From assembly GCA_902793405.1 (NCBI GenBank), contig CADBDH010000011.1, positions 62,001 to 126,000 on the forward strand: 64,000 nt of DNA, given 5' to 3'. Below, piece after piece: positions 55,277 to 64,000 of the stretch; the stretch's first letter is position 1, and every line of letters starts with the position of its first letter. Origin of the DNA: an uncultured Bacteroidales bacterium. GTDB lineage: Bacteria > Bacteroidota > Bacteroidia > Bacteroidales > Muribaculaceae. The translations under genes and the position numbers were made by a program. The notes under the pieces are model-generated. The model saw only the letters and a list, made by a program, of their open reading frames with translations, searched no databases and was not told the DNA's origin.

Positions 55277-55311
55277 TCGACAAACTACCGACTGGCCTAT
55301 AGCAATAATAG

Positions 55312-55344
55312 AGGGGAGCGCTTTCACTTGGATAGCGCTCCCCT
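55312..55344. terminator. Bidirectional terminator between GH3 and nrdJ
   Basis: A perfect 11-bp stem, AGGGGAGCGCT with AGCGCTCCCCT, around an 11-nt loop, between convergent genes. T-tracts on both sides are short. Confidence 0.72.
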
Positions 55345-55383
55345 TTCAACGATTTTGCCATTCACATATTTGAATTCTCGATA

Positions 55384-57957
55384 TTAACCGCAGCGTGACG
55401 TGCCGCAGTTGGTGCAGATGAGGCAGCCCTCCTGATAGACCAAGGTGTTCTGGCCGCAGTTGGGGCATTTCTCGGCTGCGATTTCGCCATTGTTGATATA
55501 GCGTTTGAGGGCACGTTCAACACCCATCTTCCATGTGTTGATGGACTGGCTGTCGAGCTCCAGGCTGCTCACGAGCTTGAGCACCTGCGGGATGGGCATG
55601 CCGTAGCGCAGTACACCCGAAATGAGCTTGGCATAGTTCCAGAACTCGGGATTGAACTTCTCGCTCAAGCCCTCGATGGTGGTCTTGAAGCCGCGCTTGT
55701 TGATGAACTGGAAGTCATAGCGTTTCACGCCATCCTCGCCCACGGCCTTGATGATCTTGCCCTTGGTCACCGACTTGGGACAGAAGATGCCCTCGTCGTC
55801 ATCGGCAATACCGGTAAAGATCTCATAGGGACGACCGTCAATCAAGCCGATAAACGCAATCCATTTCTCCTTCTTGTTCTGGAAACGTACAACGTCGGCC
55901 TCCAGTTCAACGGGGCGCTTGAGGATGTGTTCCTCCTCGGCGATATAGCGGGCGGGTCCTTCCTCCTTGGCGGCTTTTTCTTTCTCTTCCTCTTTCTTCT
56001 TGTCATTGTCGCTCAAGGCCACGAGCACGCCGGTGCGCGAGCCGTCGCGATAGACGGTACATCCCTTGCAACCGCTGCGCCAAGCTTCCACATAGAGCCT
56101 GCCGACCATTTCCTCGCTGATGTCGTTGGGCAGGTTGATGGTCACGCTGATGCTGTGGTCCACCCACTTCTGCACCTCGCCTTGCATGCGCACCTTGTTC
56201 ACCCAGTCCACGTCGTTGGCAGTAGCCTTGTAATAGGGCGATTTCTCGACGATGGCATTGAGTTCCTCTTGAGTGTAGTCGCGGCGAACGGGGATGTTGT
56301 TGATGTTCATCCAGGTCACCAGTTTGTGGTGATAGACGATGAACTCCTCGAACGAATCGCCATTCTCGTCCACGAGGTCTACATGCACGTCCTTGTCGCT
56401 GGGATTCACCTTGCGGCGACGCTTGTAAACAGGCATGAAGACCGGCTCGATGCCCGATGTGGTCTGCGTCAACAGGCTGGTGGTTCCCGTGGGAGCGATG
56501 GTCAGGCAAGCGATGTTGCGGCGGCCATACTTCACCATCTCCTCGTACAACTCAGGCTTAGCCTCACGGATGCGGTTGATGTAAGGATTGTTCTCCTCAC
56601 GCTTGGCATCATAAATCTCGAAGGCGCCACGCTCCTTGGCCATCTGTACCGATGAGCCATAGGCAGCCAGTGCCAGTGCCTTGTGAACGCTAACCGAGAA
56701 CTCGGTAGCCTCGGGCGTGCCATAGCGCAGGCCCATGGCGGCGATCATGTCGCCCTCGCCAGTGGTGCCCACACCCGTGCGACGACCCTTGAGCGTCTTG
56801 GTGCGGATTTTGTTCCACAGGTTCATCTCGGTAGTCTTGACCTCGGCAGTCTCGGGGTCTGACTTGATCTTGTCGAGAATCTTCTCGATTTTCTCCATTT
56901 CCAGGTCGATAATGTCGTCCATCATGCGCTGGGCGCAGGCAACATGCTCGGCAAACTGGTCATAGTCGAAATAGGCCTGAGGCGTGAAGGGATTCTTCAC
57001 GTAGCTGTACAGGTTGACGGCGATGAGGCGGCAACTATCGTAGGGGCACAAGGGAATCTCACCACAGGGATTGGTCGAGATGGTCTTGAAACCGAGGTCG
57101 GCATAGCAGTCGGGCACGCTTTCACGGGTGATGGTGTCCCAGAACAGGATACCGGGCTCAGCACTCTTCCAAGCGTTGTGGACAATCTTGGCCCACAGTT
57201 TAGCGGCATCAATATCCTGCTCATAGACAGGATGGTCGCTGTCGATGGGATACTGCTGGTGATAGGGCTTGTCCTCGACAGCAGCCTTCATGAAGGCATC
57301 ATCGATGCGTACCGACACGTTGGCGCCGGTCACCTTGCCCTCTACCATCTTGGCGTCAATAAATGACTCGGCATCGGGGTGCTTGATGCTCACGGTGAGC
57401 ATGAGGGCTCCACGACGGCCGTCCTGTGCCACCTCGCGGGTGCTGTTGCTGTAACGCACCATGAAGGGCACCAGACCCGTCGATGTCAAAGCGCTGTTCT
57501 TGACGGGAGAGCCTTTGGGACGGATGTGCGACAAGTCATGGCCCACGCCGCCACGGCGTTTCATGAGCTGCACCTGCTCCTCGTCAATCTTGAGGATGCC
57601 ACCGTAGCTGTCGGGCTCGCCATCGAGGCCGATAACAAAGCAGTTGCTCAGTGAGCCCACCTGGAAATTGTTGCCGATGCCAGCCATGGGGCTGCCCTGC
57701 GGCACAATGTAGCGGAAGTGGCTCATCAGCTCGAACAGAAGGTCCTCACTCAGAGGGTTAGGATATTTGTTTTCGATTCGGGCAATCTCACGTGCTATGC
57801 GACGGTGCATGTCGTCGGGCGTCAACTCATAGAGATGGCCAAAAGAATCTTTCAAGGCATATTTCGTTGCCCATACCCTGGCGGCAAGTTCATCGCCGTC
57901 AAAGTACTTCAACGAGGCTTCATAAGCCTGCTGATAAGTGTAGGTTTTTTGTTCCAT
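55384..57957 (-). CDS. nrdJ: Adenosylcobalamin-dependent (class II) ribonucleotide reductase
   Basis: Reduces ribonucleotides to deoxyribonucleotides with a B12-generated thiyl radical, independent of oxygen. The 857-residue single-chain enzyme has the first active-site cysteine in VGSLSNCFVIG, KRRGGVGHDLSHIRPKGSPV, the NPCGEIPLCPYDSCRLIAVNL motif with the radical cysteine, and LTIAPTGTTSLLTQTTSGIEP. The C-terminal cysteine-rich tail has CPNCG and CTNCGTSRCG. It has its own promoter. No cobalamin riboswitch is visible in the upstream gap. Confidence 0.94.
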   Translation of the reverse strand: MEQKTYTYQQAYEASLKYFDGDELAARVWATKYALKDSFGHLYELTPDDMHRRIAREIARIENKYPNPLSEDLLFELMSHFRYIVPQGSPMAGIGNNFQVGSLSNCFVIGLDGEPDSYGGILKIDEEQVQLMKRRGGVGHDLSHIRPKGSPVKNSALTSTGLVPFMVRYSNSTREVAQDGRRGALMLTVSIKHPDAESFIDAKMVEGKVTGANVSVRIDDAFMKAAVEDKPYHQQYPIDSDHPVYEQDIDAAKLWAKIVHNAWKSAEPGILFWDTITRESVPDCYADLGFKTISTNPCGEIPLCPYDSCRLIAVNLYSYVKNPFTPQAYFDYDQFAEHVACAQRMMDDIIDLEMEKIEKILDKIKSDPETAEVKTTEMNLWNKIRTKTLKGRRTGVGTTGEGDMIAAMGLRYGTPEATEFSVSVHKALALAAYGSSVQMAKERGAFEIYDAKREENNPYINRIREAKPELYEEMVKYGRRNIACLTIAPTGTTSLLTQTTSGIEPVFMPVYKRRRKVNPSDKDVHVDLVDENGDSFEEFIVYHHKLVTWMNINNIPVRRDYTQEELNAIVEKSPYYKATANDVDWVNKVRMQGEVQKWVDHSISVTINLPNDISEEMVGRLYVEAWRSGCKGCTVYRDGSRTGVLVALSDNDKKKEEEKEKAAKEEGPARYIAEEEHILKRPVELEADVVRFQNKKEKWIAFIGLIDGRPYEIFTGIADDDEGIFCPKSVTKGKIIKAVGEDGVKRYDFQFINKRGFKTTIEGLSEKFNPEFWNYAKLISGVLRYGMPIPQVLKLVSSLELDSQSINTWKMGVERALKRYINNGEIAAEKCPNCGQNTLVYQEGCLICTNCGTSRCG

Positions 57958-58030
57958 TGCTATCGTGTTGAAAATCTGTTAGTTTCTAAGGTGGGATTAG
58001 CCGCCATTGTGATTTGCGGCAAAATCCTCG

Positions 58031-58060
58031 CAAAGGTAATACGAATATTTTGAACAACAA
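58031..58060 (-). promoter_or_regulatory. Promoter of nrdJ
   Basis: On the minus strand TTG (58058-58060) and TACCTTTG (58031-58038) are separated by 19 bp, 73 bp upstream of the ATG. The stretch 58061-58211 beyond it is AT-rich and holds nothing I recognise. Confidence 0.72.
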
Positions 58061-58211
58061 AATTTATCCCGAATTTTCTAAAGTTTTTCAAAAAATTTTT
58101 CAAATATCTAATTTTCAGGTATTTAGATTTTTGATGGCCGAGAAATGTTTTCCAAAAGTCAAACGAAGGTGATTTAAAAGTCTCTCAAAACAAACAACTT
58201 GCATAAATCAA

Positions 58212-58242
58212 GCGGGCGACTCCCACTAGGGGAATCGCCCGC
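58212..58242 (-). terminator. Terminator of the OmpA-family lipoprotein
   Basis: GCGGGCGA and TCCC pair with GGGGA and TCGCCCGC around ACTA, 24 bp past the stop at 58266. Only a weak T-rich tail follows on the minus strand. Confidence 0.7.
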
Positions 58243-58265
58243 AAATCTTTTACCGAAAAGGATGA

Positions 58266-58955
58266 TTAGTCGAGCTTGCCTTCCTGGGCAGCCTTAATCA
58301 TGTCCTCGTTAGCGGTGATGTAGATCTCAACGCGACGGTTCTGTGCACGACCGGCCTCGGTGTCATTGCTGGCAACAGGATAGTCAAATGCCAGACCCTT
58401 GCTCGTGAGACGGGCAGCAGGAACACCTGCATTGGTCAGGTAGTTGCGAACCTCGGTAGCGCGAGCGTTGGAAACCTTCTCGTTGGCAGCACGGGTGCCC
58501 ACGTTGTCGGTGTGACCGTAGATCTGTACATCGGTCTGGGGGTTGTTCAGCAGCGAGGTGGCGAACTTGTCAAGCGAAGCCTTGGCATCGTTACCCAGCT
58601 TGGAGCTGTTGAAGCCAAAGAGGATACCGTTGTCGAAGGTCACCTTGATGCCCTCAAAACCGTTAACGTCGGTAACGGTGTCGACCTGAGCGCCAGCGAT
58701 CTGAGCCAGCTCACGAGCCTGCTTGTCCATCTTCTTGCCAATGAGCGTACCAGCTACACCACCAGCAACAGCGCCAATAGCACCACCGATGGCAGCACCC
58801 TTGCCCTTGCCGATGAGCGCACCGATACCAGCGCCGATAGCAGCACCGCCGCCACCGCCGATGAGACCGCCCTTAGAGGCATTGTTCATGGAACCACAGC
58901 CCGAGATACCGAGCATCAACATAGCACTCAATAAAACACATAAAGTCTTCTTCAT
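58266..58955 (-). CDS. OmpA-family lipoprotein with glycine zipper
   Basis: A 229-residue lipoprotein (lipobox GISGC, Cys at residue 20). Residues 28-75 are a long glycine-zipper membrane segment (repeats like GAAIGAGIGALIGKGKGAAI). The C-terminal OmpA domain binds peptidoglycan (VQIYGHTDNVGTRAANEKVS; NARATEVRNYL; AGRAQNRRVEIYI). It probably ties the outer membrane to the cell wall. Standalone gene. Confidence 0.94.
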   Translation of the reverse strand: MKKTLCVLLSAMLMLGISGCGSMNNASKGGLIGGGGGAAIGAGIGALIGKGKGAAIGGAIGAVAGGVAGTLIGKKMDKQARELAQIAGAQVDTVTDVNGFEGIKVTFDNGILFGFNSSKLGNDAKASLDKFATSLLNNPQTDVQIYGHTDNVGTRAANEKVSNARATEVRNYLTNAGVPAARLTSKGLAFDYPVASNDTEAGRAQNRRVEIYITANEDMIKAAQEGKLD

Positions 58956-59005
58956 AGTTCTATAGTATTACAATTAATAATGTATGATTTATCGTTTACA
59001 AAATG

Positions 59006-59013
59006 CAAATATA
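59006..59013 (-). promoter_or_regulatory. -7 box of the OmpA-family gene
   Basis: TATATTTG on the minus strand, 50 bp upstream of the ATG at 58955; no clear -33 element. Confidence 0.45.
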
Positions 59014-59096
59014 GTAATTTATTTATTACAGACGCATAATTTGACGAAAAAATCACTGTGCGGTTTAAAAGACTATTGTTTTTTAGCCGAAATGCA

Positions 59097-59131
59097 ATCG
59101 CGCGGCAGCCTGCAAAAGACTGTCACGCGAT
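59097..59131 (-). terminator. Hairpin after fbp
   Basis: A 12-bp stem with one mismatch and one wobble (ATCGCGCGGCAG with CTGTCACGCGAT), 27 bp past the fbp stop. The T-run is weak. Confidence 0.55.
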
Positions 59132-59158
59132 GTTATGAGAACCTGTTGACACCAGCGA

Positions 59159-61168
59159 TCAACGCTTGTTGGTGATAGGTCGCAGGTTGCGCTCCTTGAG
59201 GTCGCCCGAGCGGTAAGCGTCGAGCAATTCATTGAGGTCTTCGATTTGCGACTGCAACTCGACGCCTATGTCGGTGTCCTTGACGTGCATGCGGTGGTTG
59301 GTCAGTTCGACCAGGCTGCGGCGGGACTTGATGTCCTGTCCCAGGCGAACGGCCTCGTCGATTGACGAGAACGGCTCGTGCTGCACGAGTTCAAAGCCGC
59401 GTGAGTGATATACCAACGTGTAGCCGGCGATACCCGTTTCGGGCTGGTAGGCCTTGGAGAAGCCACCGTCAATCACCATGAGTTTGCCGTCGGCCTTGAT
59501 GGGGTTCTCGCCCTTGATGGTCTTGACGGGCACATGGCCGTTGATAATGTGGCGATGCTCGCCCTCAACGCCGAACTCGTCGAGAATCATATCTACCACC
59601 TGGGCATTGTCGCGCATAGTGTAGTAGAAGCCCTTGACCTCCTTGTGGGTGTCCTTGTCGGCAATGAAGTAGCGCTCAAAGGTTGCCATCTTGCTCTTGT
59701 CGAATGCGGGTGAATCGGGACCGCACCACAGGTACCACAGGTAGTCGAGTGCAAATTCACGTTCCTCGGGATCGTCACAGCCGAAGTAGGCGTTGCGGAT
59801 CAGCGTACCTGCACGCTTGAGCAGGGCCTTGCCATGGAACTTCTCGCCACGAATCTTGACATCCTTGAGGGTGCCGTCCTCGTTCAGGGGGATTGAGGCG
59901 TGATAGAGCAGATTACCATTGGCAATGGTGTAGAGGCAGCCGTTACGGAAGAGGCACAGCATGTGCTTGCGCAGTTTTTCACTCTCGGTGAACGACTGGT
60001 GGAGCTTGTTGACGATGGACTCTTCCTCGGGGGTCAGCTTGTAAGGATGCTTGGGATCAACCGTCGGGAAGTTGGTGTCGAGCAGTTCATATTCTTTGCC
60101 CTGGATTTTGATAATGCCTTTCTTCAAGTCCATTTTGTCCATGAGCAGGCGGTCCTTCATGTCGAAGTCGGGGCGGCGCTTGATGGCGGCAGCCTCCAGT
60201 TTGAACTGGATAATGCTGATTGCCTTGTGCATCTGTGCCACGAGCTGGGCCGTGCGAGCACGTTCAGGATCCTTGGCACTGCCGTCCTTGGGCAGGAAGC
60301 GTTCACAGGGGTCGTTGGCATAAGTGTCCATAGCAAAGGTAGCCAGCGGCAGCAGGTTGATGCCGTATCCGTCCTCGAGAACGCCATGGTTGCCATAGCG
60401 CAGGGCGATACGCAGCACGTTGGCGATGCTGCAGTCATTGCCCGAGGCAGCACCCATCCACAGGATGTCGTGGTTACCCCACTGAATGTCGAAATTGTGG
60501 AAGTTGCCCAGGACGTCCATGATTTTGTCGGGGCTGGGGCCACGGTCATAGACGTCGCCCAGGATATGCAGCATGTCGATGGTCAACTGCTGAATGAGGT
60601 TACACATGGCAATGATGAAATCATCAACGCGGTGTGTCGAAATGATGGTCTTGATGATCACGTCCACATAAGCCTGCTTGTTGGGGTCACTGCTGTGTTC
60701 ATGCAAGAGCTCCTGGATGATGTAGGAGAAGTCCTCGGGGAGGGCCTTGTGCACCTTGGAGCGGCTGTACTTGGAGGAAACGTTGCGGCATACCTTCACC
60801 AGGCGGTTGATGGTGATGAAATACCAGTCGTTGAGTTCTACAGGATCGGTAATCTCGTCCTTGATGAGCTCAAGTTTCTCGGCAGGATAGTAGATGAGCG
60901 TGCACAGGTCCTTCTGTTCACGCGTACTCAACGAGTCGTTGAAGATTTCACCCACTTTACGCTTAATGGTACCGCTGGCATTGCGCAGCACATGCTGGAA
61001 GGCCAGGTATTCACCGTGGAGGTCGGCCAGGAAATGCTCTGTGCCCTTGGGCAGGTTCAGGATGGCCTCCAGGTTGATGATCTCGGTGCTGGCGGTTGCC
61101 ACATTTGGGAAACTGCGGGAGAGCAGCTTCAAGAAATAAAGGTCACGTTTTCTTTTTTTAGGTTTCAT
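59159..61168 (-). CDS. fbp: Fructose-1,6-bisphosphatase, class III
   Basis: Gluconeogenic hydrolysis of fructose-1,6-bisphosphate. The 669-residue length and metallophosphatase motifs are those of the Firmicutes/Bacteroidota class III enzyme: TEHFLADLHGEYLAFQHVLRN, LGDVYDRGPSPDKIMD, WGNHDILWMGAASGN and INGHVPVKTIKGENP with the later DGGFSKAYQ. It lies 70 bp downstream of the helicase gene on the same strand and may be co-transcribed. Confidence 0.96.
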   Translation of the reverse strand: MKPKKRKRDLYFLKLLSRSFPNVATASTEIINLEAILNLPKGTEHFLADLHGEYLAFQHVLRNASGTIKRKVGEIFNDSLSTREQKDLCTLIYYPAEKLELIKDEITDPVELNDWYFITINRLVKVCRNVSSKYSRSKVHKALPEDFSYIIQELLHEHSSDPNKQAYVDVIIKTIISTHRVDDFIIAMCNLIQQLTIDMLHILGDVYDRGPSPDKIMDVLGNFHNFDIQWGNHDILWMGAASGNDCSIANVLRIALRYGNHGVLEDGYGINLLPLATFAMDTYANDPCERFLPKDGSAKDPERARTAQLVAQMHKAISIIQFKLEAAAIKRRPDFDMKDRLLMDKMDLKKGIIKIQGKEYELLDTNFPTVDPKHPYKLTPEEESIVNKLHQSFTESEKLRKHMLCLFRNGCLYTIANGNLLYHASIPLNEDGTLKDVKIRGEKFHGKALLKRAGTLIRNAYFGCDDPEEREFALDYLWYLWCGPDSPAFDKSKMATFERYFIADKDTHKEVKGFYYTMRDNAQVVDMILDEFGVEGEHRHIINGHVPVKTIKGENPIKADGKLMVIDGGFSKAYQPETGIAGYTLVYHSRGFELVQHEPFSSIDEAVRLGQDIKSRRSLVELTNHRMHVKDTDIGVELQSQIEDLNELLDAYRSGDLKERNLRPITNKR

Positions 61169-61238
61169 GTCTTGCTATAGCTTGATAAAGTTTAAGGTAT
61201 GTATCTATATAAGAAATAACGTATAGAGTTAAACAATA

Positions 61239-62561
61239 TTATCTGATTAGGGAAATTCTCACCTTCTTGCCCTTGATTTTGGCCTGCTGCAGGAGCGACA
61301 GCACCTGTTGGGCCTGACGGCGAGGCACAGCGGCAAGAGCATAGTGGTCGCGTACATCGATGCGGCCGATGTCGGCAGCGGCTATGCCGCCATTGTTGGC
61401 GATAAAGCCCATGATGTCGCCACGCGAGAGTTTCTCCTTCTTTCCCGCCTGGAAATACAAGGTCGCCATCGGTGACTTTGCCGGTTTGCCCGACGGATGC
61501 AAAGCAAAGGACTCGTCGATGATAATCCATTCGGGCAGAGCCTCGCCAACGGCAGTGATGACATAGGCGTTGCCATCGGCATCGACGCGTGCTGTGCGTC
61601 CGTTACGGTGGATATAGGTCTGCTCATTGATGGGCAGGTGGTAATGGACGATGTGCTCCACCGTGTCGATGTCCAGGCCGCGCGAGGCCAGGTCGGTCGA
61701 GACCAGAATGTTGATGCTGCCGTTGTTCAGCATGGCCACAGCCGTCTCGCGCTGCTGCTGTTCCAGGGCACCGTGGTAGATGCCAACCGAGAAGCCCCAC
61801 TTGCTCAATGCCTGATGGATGCGTTCCACGCTCTCGCGGAAGTTGGCAAACACAATCGTCTTGTCCCCGTCGAGCGAGAGCAGCAGCTGCCGCAGCGTTT
61901 CGAGTTTGTCTTTGTCGTTAGATACCACTTGCCACACCCTGATGCGCTCGGCGGGTTGTTCTGCCTGCTCCAGCACATTCAGGACCGTCGGATTGTGCAG
62001 GCGCACATAGTCAGGCACCAAGTCAAGCACCGTGGCCGAGGCCATGATGCGGCGGTTGATGTGCGGCATCACCTTGATCAGGCGGCGCATCTCGTCTTCG
62101 AAACCCAGTTCAAGGGCCTTGTCCATCTCGTCCAGCACGAGCAGACGCGTGCCGCTCAAGTCGATGTGGCCCCGCTTGTGGTGGTCGAGCAAGCGGCCAG
62201 GCGTGGCGACGATGATGTCGGGGGTTACCGCCAGCGATGCCTTCTCGTCGGCAACGGCATGACCGCCATAGCAGGCAGTCACTTTATAGTCCACGGCCAA
62301 TTGGCGCAGAATCTCGGCCGTCTGCATCACCAGTTCCCGCGAGGGCGCCATCACTACCGCCTGCAGCCGTTGCATGGGCTGCTTGAGGGCCTGGAGCAGG
62401 CACAGGGCAAAGGCCAGAGTCTTGCCCGTTCCCGTGGGCGAATACAGCACCAGGTCTCCCCCACCCGTTTTCCAGGCGTTGAGGGCCGACTGCTGCATCT
62501 CGTTGAGTTCGGCAATCGCCAAGCGCTCCTTTACCAGTTTTATGATCTCGGTTTCTTTCAT
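61239..62561 (-). CDS. DbpA-like DEAD-box family RNA helicase
   Basis: A 440-residue helicase. Motif I is SPTGTGKTLAF, Ia PSRELVMQT, Ib TPGRLLDH, motif II DEMD instead of DEAD, motif III SAT, motif V STDLASRGLDI, motif VI HRNGRTARVD. The last 75 residues (KEKLSRGDIMGFIANNGGI; DIGRIDVRDHYALAAVPR) form a DbpA-type RNA-binding domain, suggesting a role on 23S rRNA in 50S assembly. I use the ATG at 62561; the preceding in-frame codon is TTG. The start lies 7 bp from its promoter box. Confidence 0.9.
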   Translation of the reverse strand: MKETEIIKLVKERLAIAELNEMQQSALNAWKTGGGDLVLYSPTGTGKTLAFALCLLQALKQPMQRLQAVVMAPSRELVMQTAEILRQLAVDYKVTACYGGHAVADEKASLAVTPDIIVATPGRLLDHHKRGHIDLSGTRLLVLDEMDKALELGFEDEMRRLIKVMPHINRRIMASATVLDLVPDYVRLHNPTVLNVLEQAEQPAERIRVWQVVSNDKDKLETLRQLLLSLDGDKTIVFANFRESVERIHQALSKWGFSVGIYHGALEQQQRETAVAMLNNGSINILVSTDLASRGLDIDTVEHIVHYHLPINEQTYIHRNGRTARVDADGNAYVITAVGEALPEWIIIDESFALHPSGKPAKSPMATLYFQAGKKEKLSRGDIMGFIANNGGIAAADIGRIDVRDHYALAAVPRRQAQQVLSLLQQAKIKGKKVRISLIR

Positions 62562-62568
62562 CAATCCG

Positions 62569-62600
62569 CAAAATTATCTAAAAAATGTTAGACTATTCAA
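62569..62600 (-). promoter_or_regulatory. Promoter of the RNA helicase gene
   Basis: On the minus strand TTG (62598-62600) and TAATTTTG (62569-62576) with a 21-bp spacer. The box ends 7 bp before the ATG, implying an almost leaderless mRNA. Confidence 0.62.
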
Positions 62601-62606
62601 TAATTT

Positions 62607-62637
62607 TTGACGGGAACGAGTTATTTAACTAATTTTG
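62607..62637 (+). promoter_or_regulatory. Promoter of the WG-repeat lipoprotein gene
   Basis: TTG at 62607-62609 and TAATTTTG at 62630-62637 with a 20-bp spacer, 31 bp upstream of the ATG. It is back to back with the helicase promoter. Confidence 0.72.
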
Positions 62638-62668
62638 CACGCTTAGAATTCAATATCTGACTATAAGA

Positions 62669-64000
62669 ATGAAGTTTTTATCGAGATTTGCCTTTGCCGC
62701 AGTCGTGGCATTGCTGATGACCGCCTGTGGCGGAACCGACACTACCTACCAGTACAAAACCCAATATCTGCCCGTTCAGCTCGTGGGGAGCGAGAAATGG
62801 TCCATTCTGGACGTGAACAATGGTGAAGTGGTTGCCAAGGATGCCTTTGTCAACGCCCCGTCGCCCATTGTGGCCGGAATGTTCTATGTCATGAACGATG
62901 AAGGCAGCTTTGACTACTACGACGTGAGCGCCCCGACAACTCCCGTTGCCGGCCACTTTGGCAGCGTGACCTCGTTCAGCGACGATGGCGTTGCCGTTTG
63001 CAGCCGTGTGGGTGGCCCGTTGTGCGTCATTGACCGCAAGGGACAGGTCGTTAAGGAATTGCCCAAGGACGTGTCGCAATGCTCCATGTTCTCGCGTGGC
63101 ATGGCCGCCATCCAGAACGATAACGGCCAGTGGGGATATATCAATGCCAGCGGCGATACGATCATCCCTGCCAACTTCAGCACCGCCAACCTCTTCCTCT
63201 ATAGTGACTATGCGCTTGTCGTTGACGAGAAACAGCCTAGCGACAGTGTCATCAACTTCAGCGTCATCGACAAGAGCGGCAAGGTGATGTTCAATGCCAA
63301 CAGCAGCGAGTACCAGCCTGTCCAGCCCTATTACATCAACGGCGTACTGCCCGTGATCAAAGGCGACTCGCTCGTGTGTCTTAACGAGAATGGTAAAGAG
63401 GTAGCCAATCCTATCGATGACGGCGACAAGGTTGAAAAAGGAGGTTATGCCGACTTCTCGCGCACACCCTCGGGTGACTATATCGTCATCAAGGACAAGA
63501 AGACCGGCATGGTCGACAAGAACAACAAGCCGCTGATTCCCATCGAGCATGATAACCTGATTGACATCAACGGCGAACGCCTGATTGCTGTGGATGGCGA
63601 TACCTACCACATCATCGACCGCAACGGCAATGCCGTGGGCAACGTCAAGTTCAGCAACGCCCATGTGAGCGAGGACAACCCCTTTGCAACGCGCGGCTTT
63701 ATCGACGCCAGCCTGGCAGCCGCCTCGCTGATGATGATGTTTGACGAGACCTCGGCCTGTGGCGCCAATGCCAACACCACCCTGATGGACATGAACGGCA
63801 TGCTCAGCACCGACGCCCGCATGTACGTCGGCAGCAATACGCTGGTGATGCCCCAGGGCCCCTACATCATCCAATATGCGTTTGACCGTGACGTGGCCAG
63901 TGCCAATGCCGACAGCACAGCGGCCAGCTTCAACTATGACGCCAAGGTGAACCGCGTCATCATCTCGGTGGACCTGAACCATTGCCCCACAACGACCGAG
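62669..64000 (+). CDS. WG-repeat lipoprotein (cut by right edge)
   Basis: 444 codons are visible, open to the window end. A lipoprotein signal (MKFLSRFAFAAVVALLMTAC, Cys at residue 20) leads into a beta-propeller-like series of weak repeats: KWSILDVNNGEVV, GPLCVIDRKGQVV, QWGYINASGDTIIPANF (a clear WG repeat), FSVIDKSGKVMF, KTGMVDKNNKPLIPIEHDN. Function of such Bacteroidota surface proteins is unknown. A 434-codon open frame on the opposite strand is a composition artefact. Confidence 0.88.
   Translation, partial: MKFLSRFAFAAVVALLMTACGGTDTTYQYKTQYLPVQLVGSEKWSILDVNNGEVVAKDAFVNAPSPIVAGMFYVMNDEGSFDYYDVSAPTTPVAGHFGSVTSFSDDGVAVCSRVGGPLCVIDRKGQVVKELPKDVSQCSMFSRGMAAIQNDNGQWGYINASGDTIIPANFSTANLFLYSDYALVVDEKQPSDSVINFSVIDKSGKVMFNANSSEYQPVQPYYINGVLPVIKGDSLVCLNENGKEVANPIDDGDKVEKGGYADFSRTPSGDYIVIKDKKTGMVDKNNKPLIPIEHDNLIDINGERLIAVDGDTYHIIDRNGNAVGNVKFSNAHVSEDNPFATRGFIDASLAAASLMMMFDETSACGANANTTLMDMNGMLSTDARMYVGSNTLVMPQGPYIIQYAFDRDVASANADSTAASFNYDAKVNRVIISVDLNHCPTTTE

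Noticed and set aside
57958-58211. Cobalamin riboswitch upstream of nrdJ
   Set aside because: No B12-box-like sequence was found and the promoter lies only 73 bp from the start, leaving too short a leader.
58984-59175. Possible 63-residue plus-strand peptide between the OmpA-family gene and fbp
   Set aside because: It overlaps the OmpA-family promoter and the fbp terminator hairpin and has no recognisable start signal or family.
59900-61180. 426-codon plus-strand open frame opposite fbp
   Set aside because: A shadow of class III fructose bisphosphatase, whose motifs are all present on the minus strand.
62678-63982. 434-codon minus-strand open frame at the right end
   Set aside because: It mirrors the WG-repeat lipoprotein on the plus strand, which has a signal peptide, lipobox and an ideal promoter.

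Overview
The window is a chromosomal segment of a Bacteroidales bacterium (Bacteroidota). Evidence for this: repeated matches to the Bacteroidota promoter (TTG about 20 bp upstream of TAnnTTTG), few Shine-Dalgarno sites, a fused FeoA-FeoB iron transporter, a Bacteroides-type serine palmitoyltransferase, a TonB-dependent receptor with a carboxypeptidase-regulatory-like N-terminus, and several families typical of the group (DUF4251, DUF4876, DUF6850-like barrel, WG-repeat lipoprotein). The moderately high GC would suit a Prevotellaceae or Muribaculaceae member, but the genus cannot be fixed from the sequence. I see no phage, insertion sequence, CRISPR array or rRNA. One tRNA (Gly, CCC) is present.

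Layout. 1-2.4 kb: minus-strand operon for lysine fermentation (atoD-kal-kce-kdd, running off the left edge). 2.6-8.8 kb: alaS, a divergent MerR-type regulator, a FadL/OmpP1-type outer-membrane protein and a Trp/Tyr- and Ser/Gly-rich secreted protein. 9.1-12.8 kb: trmN, then feoAB with its small Cys-rich partner. 12.8-16.1 kb: minus-strand operon of an ADP-ribosylglycohydrolase, a SpoU-type RNA methyltransferase and radA, plus a small orphan protein. 16.3-25.0 kb: five-gene envelope operon (TonB-dependent receptor, small lipoprotein, outer-membrane barrel, DUF4876 lipoprotein, secreted M16 protease). This is the best candidate here for a little-described system. 25.2-30.0 kb: a ScdA/hemerythrin/LuxR fusion regulator, an AT-rich membrane protein, tRNA-Gly, small lipoproteins, a pRiA4b ORF-3-like protein and serine palmitoyltransferase. 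30.2-39.6 kb: ligA, secreted proteins of unknown role, a CPBP protease and the string sppA-lpxK-punA-thiL. 39.8-46.8 kb: lipoate ligase followed by the complete glycine cleavage system (gcvT, gcvH, gcvPA, gcvPB, lpdA). 46.9-49.3 kb: rsgA and a sodium:alanine/glycine symporter. 49.4-55.3 kb: translationally coupled GH2 and GH3 glycosidases. 55.4-64 kb: B12-dependent ribonucleotide reductase, an OmpA-family lipoprotein, class III fructose bisphosphatase, a DbpA-like RNA helicase and a WG-repeat lipoprotein cut by the right edge.

Physiology implied: an anaerobic gut-type fermenter using amino acids (lysine to butyrate-type products, glycine cleavage with a nearby alanine/glycine transporter), scavenging ferrous iron, scavenging lipoate, making sphingolipids, and using cobalamin for DNA precursor synthesis.

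The most striking non-coding signal is a family of seven degenerate tandem arrays with an exact 7-bp period in the gaps between co-directional genes. Each array carries a TAG or TAA in nearly every unit, so it closes the reading frames of both strands.
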